Source: Algibacter miyuki
GTDB taxonomy: Bacteria; Bacteroidota; Bacteroidia; Flavobacteriales; Flavobacteriaceae
Assembly: GCF_042427745.1 (NCBI RefSeq)
Contig: NZ_JBHMFA010000004.1
Length of the DNA stretch: 64,000 bases
Strand: one strand, 5' to 3'
Below are positions 1 through 8,121 of the stretch, piece by piece. Under the pieces are notes generated by a model. It searched no databases, was not told the origin of the DNA, and worked only from the letters and a program-made list of their open reading frames with translations. Position 1 is the stretch's first letter. Each line of letters opens with the position of its first letter. A program made the translations under genes and the position numbers.

Positions 1-1124
1 GGATTTGAAAAATCGAAAACCTCTTGCTGTAAAGGTGTTGTAAAAAGGGATAACATTTCGTGGAATAGGGCTTTAAAAAACACAATCTCTTCCTGAGAAT
101 CGGTTGGTTTTAAAATTTCTAATTCATATAATTTCGCTTCAAAAAAAGCAGGGTTTTCAATGTTTTCTTTTTTAGCTAATTCAAAATAAGGCGTGTAAAA
201 AGTTAGCGGCACTTCTTTCATGCAACCAAAATCTATAGCGATTAACGCATTATCTGGCGATACTAAAAAGTTGCCAGGATGTGGGTCTGCATGTACCTTT
301 TTTAAGGTGTGCATTTGGAACATGTAAAAATCCCATAAGGCTTGTCCTAATTTATTGGAAACCGCAGGATCATTATTCTGTTTTGTGAATTCTGAAATAT
401 GAAGTCCATCCATCCAATCCATTGTTAAGATTTTACTAGATGAAAATTCTTCGTAGTATTTCGGGAATTTTAAATTCGGAATATGTTTGCAAGCTTCAGC
501 AATTTCAATACTTTGTTGAAGTTCGAGCGTGTAATTTGTTTCTTCTATAAGTTTGTTCTCGATTTCCTTAAAATAATCATCGGTACCTTCACCTTTAATA
601 TTGAACATACGCAGGGCGATAGGTTTTACAAGGGCTAAATCTGATGAAATACTATCTGCGACACCAGGATATTGAATTTTAACGGCAAGTTTTTTGTCTC
701 CTTTTGTAGCCTTGTGTACTTGACCAATACTGGCTGCATTTACAGATTCTGCTGTAAACGTATCAAAAACTTCCGAAGGTGTTTTTTTGAAATATTTTTT
801 AAACGTTTTAGCAACAAGTGGTGCAGATAAAGGTGGAACGGAAAATTGCGACAACGAAAATTTTTCTACATAAGCATTGGGTAAAATATTTTTCTCCATG
901 CTAAGCATTTGCGCCACTTTTAATGCGGAACCTTTCAGGTTTTTTAAACCATCATATATATCGGTAGCATTGGCTTCATTTAAATTATCTTTAGCTTCAG
1001 CCTCTGTTTTTACCATTTTTTCACCATAATATTTGGCATAATTTACGCCAACCTTAAGTCCGGTGCTTACTAATTTAGTGGCACGTTGTATTTTTGATGT
1101 CGGTATTTTATCTATTGTTTTCAT
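1..1124 (-). CDS. ABC1/UbiB (AarF) family atypical protein kinase, 3' part missing
   Basis: Predicted atypical kinase-like ATPase of the ABC1/UbiB family; bacterial members are linked to quinone or isoprenoid lipid metabolism. I translated the minus strand from the ATG at 1124. The N-terminal KxxQ-type motif reads KGSALKVAQ, and it is followed by the Ala-rich ATP loop AASIGQVH, the lysine strand AVKIQYPG, HADPHPGNF and IDFG. These are the family motifs in the expected order. The C-terminus lies beyond base 1. Its ATG overlaps the TGA of the upstream TetR gene (ATGA), so it is the last visible member of the carotenoid operon. TetR plus ABC1 kinase is a recurring Bacteroidota pair; the substrate is unknown. 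Confidence 0.88.
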   Translation of the reverse strand, partial: MKTIDKIPTSKIQRATKLVSTGLKVGVNYAKYYGEKMVKTEAEAKDNLNEANATDIYDGLKNLKGSALKVAQMLSMEKNILPNAYVEKFSLSQFSVPPLSAPLVAKTFKKYFKKTPSEVFDTFTAESVNAASIGQVHKATKGDKKLAVKIQYPGVADSISSDLALVKPIALRMFNIKGEGTDDYFKEIENKLIEETNYTLELQQSIEIAEACKHIPNLKFPKYYEEFSSSKILTMDWMDGLHISEFTKQNNDPAVSNKLGQALWDFYMFQMHTLKKVHADPHPGNFLVSPDNALIAIDFGCMKEVPLTFYTPYFELAKKENIENPAFFEAKLYELEILKPTDSQEEIVFFKALFHEMLSLFTTPLQQEVFDFSN

Positions 1125-1780
1125 GTGGTCATTGTTTTTTCTTTCCAAAGAAACTTCGCAAAATCTAAAACGCTTTCTAGTGGTTTTATTTCTTTTAAAT
1201 CGAAACTAACTTGCACCGATTTTTCTATGAAAATATCTGTTTTTTCAAAATTTGGAGATGTGTCTTCCAGCCAAAACTGTATGGTGAATAATAGTTGAGC
1301 CCAAGCGGTTTCGTTAGTACCTTTTTTATTTAGAGAATTAAGTGTTTTATTTTTTAAATCTACGTTGTTGGTGTAAATCTCACTTTCAATGTATTTTAGA
1401 AAGGTTGTTCTAAGTTTAGAGAGCAGCTTTAAGGCTTCTAACTTGTTTTTGTTTTGTGCTAGCTTTAAATAAACATAAGATCTGTTCGCATTTAGCATTT
1501 CAAAAAAGGTAAAATAAAAGCTTAACAATTTATCTTTTGGTGCGTAATGCGCGTAATCTTCGTTTTCTATTAATAAAGCGATGGTGTTTTCGCAAAACAG
1601 TGAAAATATGTGTTTTTCTAAAACATCAAAATTGCTAAAATATTTATAGAAGTCGTTTTCTTCAAAATTATTAGCATGTGCAAATGCATACACTGTTTTA
1701 GGTATGTTGTCGTCTATCAATAAGGTAGACATGTATAAATCTATTATTTTGTCGGCGGTAATATTTTTTTTTCTAGCCAT
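1121..1780 (-). CDS. TetR-family transcriptional regulator
   Basis: 219 residues. The N-terminal ~60 residues form a TetR-like helix-turn-helix with the typical ending (NDFYKYF, where most members have the YYHF-type turn). The rest is a helical ligand-binding domain of the type found in Bacteroidota TetR proteins next to ABC1 kinases. It lies 11 nt downstream of tspO and overlaps the kinase start by 4 nt, so all three are probably co-transcribed. The ligand and operators cannot be read from sequence. Co-transcription with carotenoid genes suggests a role in sensing a membrane lipid or isoprenoid, but that is inference. Confidence 0.8.
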   Translation of the reverse strand: MARKKNITADKIIDLYMSTLLIDDNIPKTVYAFAHANNFEENDFYKYFSNFDVLEKHIFSLFCENTIALLIENEDYAHYAPKDKLLSFYFTFFEMLNANRSYVYLKLAQNKNKLEALKLLSKLRTTFLKYIESEIYTNNVDLKNKTLNSLNKKGTNETAWAQLLFTIQFWLEDTSPNFEKTDIFIEKSVQVSFDLKEIKPLESVLDFAKFLWKEKTMTT

Positions 1781-1791
1781 GTGTTTTTGTT

Positions 1792-2265
1792 TTAATTGTT
1801 AAAGACGATATAGGCGTTTAAGCTGGTCGCTATCGTTATCCATATTAAATATGGCGCTATAAATAATGTGTAATACTTTAAAGTTTTAATGTAGTTGAAT
1901 GTGAAATAACCTATGAGTAACCATAAGGCTGTAATATTTATTAAGCCTAAAATGGCCAAGTGTTGGTTGAAAAACAAGAAATTCCATAATACATTTAAAA
2001 CCCATTGTAAAGCATAAAGCTTAATTAGTGGATGATGTGTAAAAGGAAATCGATAAGTTAATGCGGTCATGTAAACAGAAAAGGCAACCATAATGCATGT
2101 CCATGCCGCACCAAACACCCAATTGTCTGGTGTCCAAGGTGCTTTGTTTAGCGATGTGTACCAAGCTGATTGTGGCCCGTCTGACATAATTAAAACGCCA
2201 ATACCTAAGGCTAAGATGTTGAAACATAAAAACAAAACAAAGCGAATAATTTTATTGTTTTCCAT
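1792..2265 (-). CDS. tspO: TspO/MBR family membrane protein (tryptophan-rich sensory protein)
   Basis: 157 residues with five hydrophobic segments, the TspO length and topology. Family marks are visible: WYTSLNKAPWTPDNWVFG after TM1, W-rich TM2-3, NVLWNFLFF in TM3-4 and a C-terminal APYLIWITIATSLN. TspO proteins bind porphyrins and cholesterol-like ligands and, in photosynthetic bacteria, modulate pigment gene expression. Here the gene overlaps the lycopene cyclase gene by 14 nt, so it is translationally coupled to carotenoid synthesis. The start at 2265 gives a positively charged N-terminus before TM1. The exact role in a non-photosynthetic flavobacterium is not known. Confidence 0.93.
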   Translation of the reverse strand: MENNKIIRFVLFLCFNILALGIGVLIMSDGPQSAWYTSLNKAPWTPDNWVFGAAWTCIMVAFSVYMTALTYRFPFTHHPLIKLYALQWVLNVLWNFLFFNQHLAILGLINITALWLLIGYFTFNYIKTLKYYTLFIAPYLIWITIATSLNAYIVFNN

Positions 2266-2950
2266 ATGATTTTGTTTTTAAAGCGTTAAAAATAAGTTGT
2301 ATTGAAAATAGTAAGTTGAAAGCGTAAAAAGCATCTTCGACAGGGATAGTGAAAATCCTAAAACCAATGATTTCTTGAGGGTTGTACCAAACTACTGGGA
2401 TGTCTATAAAACTGCCCGTAAGAATGCCGTTTACCAATAAAAATGGAGCTAAAATAACTAAAAAGCTTAAGAAGTAGCGTTGTAAAACATGCAGTTGGAA
2501 GCGTAGCCCGTATGATAGTAATAGTAAGAAAAATATGAAATTTAATGTGGTGTACCATTTGCCGAAATTGAATATTAAAAGTATAAAGACTAACAATATT
2601 AAAAGTACGCCGCTAACAATAGTTGCGGTTTTCGACAGTTTAAAGTCTTTTAAAAAGTAGCTTAGTACTTCGTGAGTAAATAAGCAAGCGTAAGGAATGC
2701 AAAAGAAAAAGAGCCATTCTTCAATAGGCATACCTAAAAGTTTATATGGTAAATGATAGGTGTCGTTAAAACCCCAAATACCGAACTTGGTAAATAGTGC
2801 GTCCCAAATGATAAAAGGTATAGCAACAATGATAATGCTTAAAAATGCATTTTTAGCATGTTGTATAAAGTGAAATTTTTTTTCAAAAACACTGTACAAT
2901 AGCGGAATGCTTAAGCTGCCCAAGGTTAGTATGAGATATAGGTATGGCAT
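2252..2950 (-). CDS. crtY: lycopene cyclase, CrtYcd/CrtYe-f type (fused small membrane cyclase)
   Basis: 232 residues, almost entirely membrane-embedded. It carries two related halves, each with the cyclase signature: PIEEWLFFFCIPY in the first (residues ~75-90) and IPVEDAFYAFNLL near the C-terminus. This is the fused heterodimer-type lycopene beta-cyclase of Bacteroidota, not the FAD-binding CrtY. It cyclises lycopene ends to beta-carotene. The stop and the crtZ start share a base boundary at 2950, and its 3' end overlaps tspO by 14 nt, both consistent with one operon. The symbol follows function; crtYcd is an equivalent name. Confidence 0.9.
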   Translation of the reverse strand: MPYLYLILTLGSLSIPLLYSVFEKKFHFIQHAKNAFLSIIIVAIPFIIWDALFTKFGIWGFNDTYHLPYKLLGMPIEEWLFFFCIPYACLFTHEVLSYFLKDFKLSKTATIVSGVLLILLVFILLIFNFGKWYTTLNFIFFLLLLSYGLRFQLHVLQRYFLSFLVILAPFLLVNGILTGSFIDIPVVWYNPQEIIGFRIFTIPVEDAFYAFNLLFSIQLIFNALKTKSYGKQ

Positions 2951-3405
2951 TATTGTCTTTTTTTAAAATATTTTAAAGGCACAAAAAGCATCCCGAAGCA
3001 TTCGCCGTCAGGTTTGTCTAAATGTTTATGGTGAATTTTATGAGCTTTCCGTAAGCCTCTTAAGTACCAGTTATTGGTGTTTTTAAACCAATTAAACCGT
3101 CTATGGATAAGTACATCGTGTATTAAAAAATAAGCGATACCATAACAAAGAATACCCAAGCCGATAAAAAATAAATAGTTGAGTTCAGGCCTTATTCCGA
3201 AGTAAAATAGTAAAATACTAGGCGTAGCAAAAATGATAAAAAAAGCATCGTTTTTCTCAAAAACGTGGGGATATCCTGGTTGATGATGATCGGCATGTAA
3301 AAACCATCCAAAACCGTGCATAATGAATTTGTGGGTACACCAAGTAATACCTTCCATAATCACGAAGGTAATAGCTGTAATTATAAAGTAAATTAAAATG
3401 GTCAT
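2950..3405 (-). CDS. crtZ: beta-carotene hydroxylase (zeaxanthin-forming)
   Basis: 151 residues, a membrane di-iron hydroxylase of the fatty acid hydroxylase superfamily. The histidine boxes are complete: H25-H30 (HKFIMH), H37/H40/H41 (HADHH), H96 and H101 (HDVLIH), and H122/H125/H126 (HKIHH). It adds 3-hydroxyl groups to the beta-ionone rings, giving beta-cryptoxanthin and then zeaxanthin. No ketolase (crtW) is present in the window, so zeaxanthin is the predicted product. The ATG overlaps the stop of the upstream unknown gene (ATGA). Confidence 0.95.
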   Translation of the reverse strand: MTILIYFIITAITFVIMEGITWCTHKFIMHGFGWFLHADHHQPGYPHVFEKNDAFFIIFATPSILLFYFGIRPELNYLFFIGLGILCYGIAYFLIHDVLIHRRFNWFKNTNNWYLRGLRKAHKIHHKHLDKPDGECFGMLFVPLKYFKKRQ

Positions 3406-3827
3406 AATGATGTGTTTTCTAATATATACGAATCTAAATAATCTGTATGGTCTGGTTTGTTTAATAAATTTTGTAAAAATGCTTTGTCTGTTTCAATATG
3501 AGCGTGGTAATTTAAAAGTTTAGGTAATTGCTCTTGTATTACCAATCTTACATAGCGTAAATCAATATTTTCTGGATTTTCACTAATTAAAGCTTCCAGT
3601 TTACTTTTTCCTGTATTGAAAATACTAAGTTTCGCCCAAGGGAATATTTTGTATTCGGCTTGTTTCATTTGTAATGAAATTACATAGGCTTGCTCGCTTA
3701 CATCTTTACTGTTTTTATACCTTTCTATAAATTGTAACTCTTGATTTTTATCCGTAATATCATGATACGCTTCAATATAATTTGGAGTAGTATTTTGAAA
3801 GAGTAATATGAAATATAGGTAAAGCAT
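3402..3827 (-). CDS. conserved hypothetical protein inside the carotenoid operon
   Basis: 141 residues with a short hydrophobic N-terminus (MLYLYFILLFQ) that could be a weak export signal or anchor. The rest is soluble and helical, with a conserved-looking stretch around residues 88-115 (ENPENIDLRYVRLVIQEQLP, then a DK pair). I recall similar proteins in carotenoid clusters of other flavobacteria but know of no assigned function. It is coupled to both neighbours: its start abuts the crtB stop and its stop overlaps the crtZ start by 4 nt. A link to carotenoid synthesis or its membrane assembly is inferred from position only. Confidence 0.75.
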   Translation of the reverse strand: MLYLYFILLFQNTTPNYIEAYHDITDKNQELQFIERYKNSKDVSEQAYVISLQMKQAEYKIFPWAKLSIFNTGKSKLEALISENPENIDLRYVRLVIQEQLPKLLNYHAHIETDKAFLQNLLNKPDHTDYLDSYILENTSL

Positions 3828-4669
3828 TACATAATGTTTAATTTGTATTTAATGTAGCTACGCGCCAAAAGGTTTATTTTCATTGGGTTTGAAACCCTAA
3901 TTCGAGTATTTGTAATTTTTGAAGATGGTGTGTTTTTTAACTTCTTCAGTAGTTTCTTGTAATAGCGATAAGCCATATAAACACCAAGTTTTGCTTCAAC
4001 AGGCAGGTTTAATATGCCATTTTTAAAAGCGAAATCGAAATCGGCTTCAATATCTGCTATAATGATGTTTTTAGAATCGGTGTCTAGAGCTCTTAAATTA
4101 ATGTTTGGAAAGTATGAACGGTTTAAAATGTCCATGTCGTCCTTTAAATCTCTTAAAAAGTTCACCTTCTGAAAAGCAGAACCCAAGCGCATCGCGGCGT
4201 CTTTAAGTGTGTTGTATTGATCGTTGTTTCCGTTAACAAAAACTTTTAAGCACATTAAGCCAACCACATCTGCAGAACCATAAATATAGGCTTTGTAGTC
4301 TTCCTCGGTGGTGTATTCTGTTTTGTGTAAATCGGCGCGCATACTTTTTAAAAAAGATTGCACTAAATGATCTGGAATCTGGTATTGATTTACCGTATGA
4401 ATAAAAGCATTTAAAATAGGGTTTAGGCTAATACCTTTTTCTTTAGATAGGTAATAGTCTTGTTCAAACCGGTTTAATAAATCTTCTTTATCATAGTCAT
4501 GAAAAGAATCTACTATTTCATCAGCAAAACGGACAAAGCCATAAATATTATAAATGGCTGCTCGTATTTTAGGTGATAACATTTTAGCCGCTAACGAAAA
4601 TGATGTGCTGTATTTTTGAGTAACGAGCTTACTGCACGAGTAAGAAACCTCATCAAATAGTTGTTTCAT
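3827..4669 (-). CDS. crtB: phytoene synthase
   Basis: 280 residues, squalene/phytoene synthase family. Both Asp-rich Mg2+-diphosphate motifs are present: D50-E-I-V-D54 in the first and D174-L-K-D-D-M in the second. It condenses two geranylgeranyl diphosphates to phytoene, the first committed carotenoid step. The N-terminal SCSKLVTQKYSTSF stretch is typical. It overlaps crtI by 17 nt upstream, so the two are translationally coupled. Length and motifs are complete and nothing suggests loss of function. Confidence 0.96.
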   Translation of the reverse strand: MKQLFDEVSYSCSKLVTQKYSTSFSLAAKMLSPKIRAAIYNIYGFVRFADEIVDSFHDYDKEDLLNRFEQDYYLSKEKGISLNPILNAFIHTVNQYQIPDHLVQSFLKSMRADLHKTEYTTEEDYKAYIYGSADVVGLMCLKVFVNGNNDQYNTLKDAAMRLGSAFQKVNFLRDLKDDMDILNRSYFPNINLRALDTDSKNIIIADIEADFDFAFKNGILNLPVEAKLGVYMAYRYYKKLLKKLKNTPSSKITNTRIRVSNPMKINLLARSYIKYKLNIM

Positions 4670-6134
4670 GGCTATCGTGTTTTAAAATTAAATTCGACGC
4701 AATTTTTCCGGAGATTAATGCTGGAGGGACTCCCGGGCCAGGAACAGTTAACTGTCCTGTAAAATACAAATTTTTTATCTTACTACTTTTAATTTTTGGT
4801 CTTAAAAATGCGGTTTGTGTTAAAGTATTTGCTAATCCATAGGCATTGCCCTTGTAGGAGTTGTAATCGGCTTTAAAATCTTTAACACAATAACTTTCTT
4901 TGAAGAGGATATCGCTTACCACATTTTGGTTGGTGAGCTTTTCTAATCTTTTTATGATGATGTTAAAATATTTCTCCCGTAATTCTGGGGTGTCTTCAAG
5001 ATCTGGCGCTAACGGAATTAAAAATGTAGCCGCCTCTTTAAGGTCAGGTGCAAAAGTGTCATCTGTTACCGATGGGAAACTAGCGTAAAATAACGGGTCT
5101 TTCGGCCAACTTGGGGTGTCGTAAATACTTTCGGCATGAGTGTCAAAATCCGTATCGAAGAATAAAGTGTGATGACAAATATTATCTAGTTTTTTATTGA
5201 AACCAACATAAAACAAAAGAGATGATGGAGCAAATACTTTTTTGTCCCAATATTTTTCGGAATATTGACGATACTGTTTTGGTAATAAGGTTTCGGTATG
5301 ATGGTAATCGGCACCGCTTAATACCATTTCCGAAGGTGTAAAAACACCGTTTATATAAAGGCCTTTCACCTGTTTGTTATCATCTATTTCAATGCTGTCA
5401 ACATTGGCGTTGGTTTTAAAATAAACGCCTAAGCTTTTTGCTAAGCTCACCATAGCGTCAATCACTTGATGCATTCCGCCTTTTGGGTGCCAAGTCCCTA
5501 GTCCAAAATCAGCATAATTCATGAAATTATAAAACGCCGGTGTAGTGCTTGGCTTAGCGCCTAGGAATAATACCGGAAATTCTAAAATTTCAATAAGTTT
5601 AGGGCTTTTTATATTTTTTCTAACTTGTGTTCTAATGCTTGAAAAGAACTGTGTTATTTTGCTTATTGTTGTTGGTGTAACAAGTTCTAGTGGTGATACA
5701 CCTGGTTTGTACACTAAATCGTTTATAGACACGTCGTAGTTAAACTTAGCCGATTTTAAAAAAGTTGCTAAATGCTTAGAGCTTCCTTTTTCTTCTTTTT
5801 CGAACAAGGCGTAAATTTCTTTGAGTGTTCCAGGAATTGTTATTGCTGTACCGTCTTCAAAAAAAACTTTATATGCGGGATCTAGTTTTTCTAATTGATA
5901 AAAATCTGATGGTTTTTTACCGAAATCAGCAAAGAATTTTTCGAATACATCGGGCATCCAATACCACGTTGGCCCCATGTCGAATGTGAAACCGTCCTTT
6001 TTAAATTGGCGAGCGCGGCCCCCAATTTGAGCGTTTTTTTCTAGAGTTTCAACGCTGTAACCGGCTTGTGCAAGATAGCATGATGCTGATAGTGCAGAGA
6101 AGCCAGAACCGATAATGTGAATTTGTTTTTTCAT
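4653..6134 (-). CDS. crtI: phytoene desaturase
   Basis: About 493 residues. The N-terminal dinucleotide-binding fold reads IIGSGFSALSASCYLAQAG and the C-terminus has the CrtI flavin signature GNAYGLANTL...NLYFTGQLTVPGPGVPPALISG. It desaturates phytoene to lycopene using FAD. I start it at 6134 (MKKQ) and not at the longer 6167 start: the extra 11 residues lie in the promoter/operator region, and the Rossmann fold begins right after MKKQIH. It is the first gene of the operon running down to the ABC1 kinase. The 44-nt gap to the upstream regulator holds a -7 element and palindrome. Confidence 0.95.
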   Translation of the reverse strand: MKKQIHIIGSGFSALSASCYLAQAGYSVETLEKNAQIGGRARQFKKDGFTFDMGPTWYWMPDVFEKFFADFGKKPSDFYQLEKLDPAYKVFFEDGTAITIPGTLKEIYALFEKEEKGSSKHLATFLKSAKFNYDVSINDLVYKPGVSPLELVTPTTISKITQFFSSIRTQVRKNIKSPKLIEILEFPVLFLGAKPSTTPAFYNFMNYADFGLGTWHPKGGMHQVIDAMVSLAKSLGVYFKTNANVDSIEIDDNKQVKGLYINGVFTPSEMVLSGADYHHTETLLPKQYRQYSEKYWDKKVFAPSSLLFYVGFNKKLDNICHHTLFFDTDFDTHAESIYDTPSWPKDPLFYASFPSVTDDTFAPDLKEAATFLIPLAPDLEDTPELREKYFNIIIKRLEKLTNQNVVSDILFKESYCVKDFKADYNSYKGNAYGLANTLTQTAFLRPKIKSSKIKNLYFTGQLTVPGPGVPPALISGKIASNLILKHDSHETTI

Positions 6135-6151
6135 TTTGTTTAACAAATATA
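6135..6151 (-). promoter_or_regulatory. crtI promoter -7 element fused to a palindromic operator
   Basis: On the minus strand TATATTTG (6151-6144) matches the Bacteroidota -7 consensus TAnnTTTG. It runs into the 13-bp palindrome TTTGTTTAACAAA (plus strand 6135-6147; odd centre, arms TTTGTT/AACAAA). The crtI ATG is at 6134, so the transcript would be nearly leaderless. A regulator dimer bound here would cover the polymerase site. The same composite element precedes the CarH-like gene at 7085-7101, which suggests that protein binds both. Confidence 0.6.
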
Positions 6152-6178
6152 GTAAATTATTAAACAAAACTGATTTAA

Positions 6179-7072
6179 TTATAAATCTTTTAATAACTCG
6201 ACTATGGTTGGGTATAGTTTTATATTCGATTTAAACGAGATGCCTTCTAACTGATTTAACCGCTGTCCCGATGCTAATAAGCTGTGGTTCTTTTGTGTTA
6301 AATATACGTCTAAATCCTTAAAGTATTTTGTAATAATATCTGATGACGGACTTACAGTTGTTGAAGTTATAAAGCAAATTTCCTCATCGCTTTTAAAAAA
6401 CGAGATTAAATTGTCTAAGGGGAGGCTTCTGCCCAGGTAAATGGTTTTTCCTCCTCGTAACAAGAGTTCGTAGTTGAGGTATAGTAAGCCAATTTCGTGA
6501 ATTTCATTTTCGGGTAGAAATAAAACATAGGTGGTTTCTGAAACTAAAGTAGAAGATTCTATTTTCTCCGATTGAATCAGTAGTTTTTGAGTGATTAAAT
6601 TAGATGTAAAATGTTCGTTTGCAGGAAGTAATGTGTCTGTTTGCCATTGCATTCCAATAAAATTTAATAACGGAATAAAGTTGGTTTTAAATATCTCGCT
6701 AAAGGGTGTAGTTTGTAAAAGTTTGTTATAAGTCGCGTTAAATAATTTACTGTCAAATTGCACTGTTGCTAGTTTGAAAGCGTTTAAAGCGGCATCGTTA
6801 ATAGCGTTTTTACTGGCGAGTTCCCGAGCCGTGTTTCTAATGGTTTTGGTATCCATTTCTGCTATTTTTGAAATCTTATAACCATGGGTTTTAAGCAGAA
6901 CAATATTGAGTAATTTCTTTAAGTTTGCGGCAGAATATAGTCTAATGTTGCTGTCGGTTCGTTGTGGAGAGAGTAAACTATAGCGTTTTTCCCAAATACG
7001 AATGGTGTGCGCCTTAATTCCTGAAATGTTTTCAAGATCTTTTATAGTAAAGTTGCGCTTAATTTCGTTCAA
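6179..7072 (-). CDS. carH: MerR-type, B12-binding transcriptional regulator (CarH/LitR-like photoreceptor)
   Basis: 297 residues. Residues ~8-75 are a MerR DNA-binding domain (HTIRIWEKRY). Residues ~95-175 form a helical bundle containing W143 and E153-H154, exactly the Wx9EH signature that caps adenosylcobalamin in CarH. Residues ~180-297 are a Rossmann-type B12 domain with E190-I-H192-E-I-G195, the (E/D)xHxxG motif whose His can ligate cobalt. In characterised CarH proteins, dark AdoCbl-bound tetramers repress carotenoid genes and light breaks them apart. It lies directly upstream of crtI on the same strand. The symbol is by homology; light response is inferred from the intact motifs. Confidence 0.85.
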   Translation of the reverse strand: MNEIKRNFTIKDLENISGIKAHTIRIWEKRYSLLSPQRTDSNIRLYSAANLKKLLNIVLLKTHGYKISKIAEMDTKTIRNTARELASKNAINDAALNAFKLATVQFDSKLFNATYNKLLQTTPFSEIFKTNFIPLLNFIGMQWQTDTLLPANEHFTSNLITQKLLIQSEKIESSTLVSETTYVLFLPENEIHEIGLLYLNYELLLRGGKTIYLGRSLPLDNLISFFKSDEEICFITSTTVSPSSDIITKYFKDLDVYLTQKNHSLLASGQRLNQLEGISFKSNIKLYPTIVELLKDL

Positions 7073-7084
7073 TGTTTTTTATTT

Positions 7085-7101
7085 TTTGTTAAACAAATAT
7101 A
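7085..7101 (-). promoter_or_regulatory. promoter/operator of the CarH-like gene, twin of the crtI element
   Basis: The minus strand has TATATTTG (7101-7094) running into the palindrome TTTGTTAAACAAA (plus strand 7085-7097). It is the same composite as at crtI, differing only at the central base of the palindrome. It lies about 13 nt before the ATG at 7072, which suggests autoregulation. It is also within 50 bp of the divergent GSCFA promoter. Confidence 0.6.
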
Positions 7102-7144
7102 CGTTTTTTTATGAGCTTACATAAAAAGCTTATCTATTAATGCT

Positions 7145-7152
7145 TACTTTTG
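7145..7152 (+). promoter_or_regulatory. -7 element TACTTTTG for the GSCFA gene
   Basis: A perfect match to TAnnTTTG, 24 nt before the chosen ATG at 7177. Its position excludes the longer TTG start at 7150, which would lie inside the promoter. Confidence 0.5.
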
Positions 7153-7176
7153 ATGTATAAATGCATGTTGTTATCA

Positions 7177-8121
7177 ATGAAATTACAAACCCAAATACCA
7201 CTAAAGCCGAGAGAAAACAATCAAATAGATTATAGTTCTAAAATGTTATTATTGGGGTCTTGTTTTGTTGAAAATATTGGAGCGCAGTTAGAGGCATCTA
7301 AATTTCAAACGACTATTAATCCGTTTGGGATTTTATTTCATCCAAAAGCTATCGAGCGATTGGTTTCTAATGCTATAAATGGTTATCAGTATGCCGATGC
7401 AGATGTGTTTTTTAATAATGAACAATGGCATTGTTTTGATGCGCATTCAAAATTAAGCGATACATCCAAAGGCGAGTTGTTAACGCGATTGAATAATCAA
7501 GTTGAAGCTGCTCGAGAGCAATTAAAAAATGCTACACATATTATTATTACTCTAGGAACTTCTTGGGTTTATACTGAAATTGAAACGAGTAAAACGGTTG
7601 CTAATTGCCATAAAGTGCCACAAAAAAACTTCAGAAAAAAAATACTATCTGTTGAAGAGGTTCTAAATTCTTTACAGATGGTTTTAGCGAATATCAAATC
7701 TGTTAATGCTAAGGCTTCTGTTATTTTTACAGTGTCTCCAGTACGGCATATAAAAGACGGATTTATTGAAAATACTCAAAGTAAATCAAATTTGTTAGCG
7801 GCTATTCATCAAGTGCTAAGCGAAAACGTTATTTATTTTCCTTCTTTTGAAATTATGATGGACGAACTTCGGGATTATCGTTTTTATAAGGAAGATATGT
7901 TGCACCCTAATGAAACTGCTATTAAATATATTTGGGGAAAATTTCAACAGGTTTGGATTTCTAGTGGTGCTTTAAAAACCATGCAAACGGTTATGGATAT
8001 TCAAAAAGGAATTCAGCATAAACCTTTTAATCCAAATTCAGAAGCTCATTTTAAGTTTCTTCAAAAGTTAGACGTTAAGAAGGAGCAAATTCAAACCTGC
8101 TATCCTCATATTTCTTTTTAA
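7177..8121 (+). CDS. GSCFA domain-containing protein (SGNH hydrolase-like fold)
   Basis: 314 residues from the ATG at 7177 (MKLQTQIPL), a family-like start; upstream codons overlap the promoter. The name-giving motif is LLLGSCFVENIG near residue 30. ITLGTSWVY and the C-terminal HPNETAIKYIW complete the GDSL/SGNH-like blocks, the last contributing the Asp/His-like catalytic end. GSCFA proteins are common single genes in Bacteroidota and their substrate is unknown. The gene diverges from the CarH-like gene and is probably transcribed alone. Confidence 0.88.
   Translation: MKLQTQIPLKPRENNQIDYSSKMLLLGSCFVENIGAQLEASKFQTTINPFGILFHPKAIERLVSNAINGYQYADADVFFNNEQWHCFDAHSKLSDTSKGELLTRLNNQVEAAREQLKNATHIIITLGTSWVYTEIETSKTVANCHKVPQKNFRKKILSVEEVLNSLQMVLANIKSVNAKASVIFTVSPVRHIKDGFIENTQSKSNLLAAIHQVLSENVIYFPSFEIMMDELRDYRFYKEDMLHPNETAIKYIWGKFQQVWISSGALKTMQTVMDIQKGIQHKPFNPNSEAHFKFLQKLDVKKEQIQTCYPHISF

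Noticed and set aside
6135..6167. Longer crtI start (11 extra residues)
   Set aside because: The extension lies within the promoter -7 element and palindrome, and the FAD-binding fold begins at the inner MKKQIH start.
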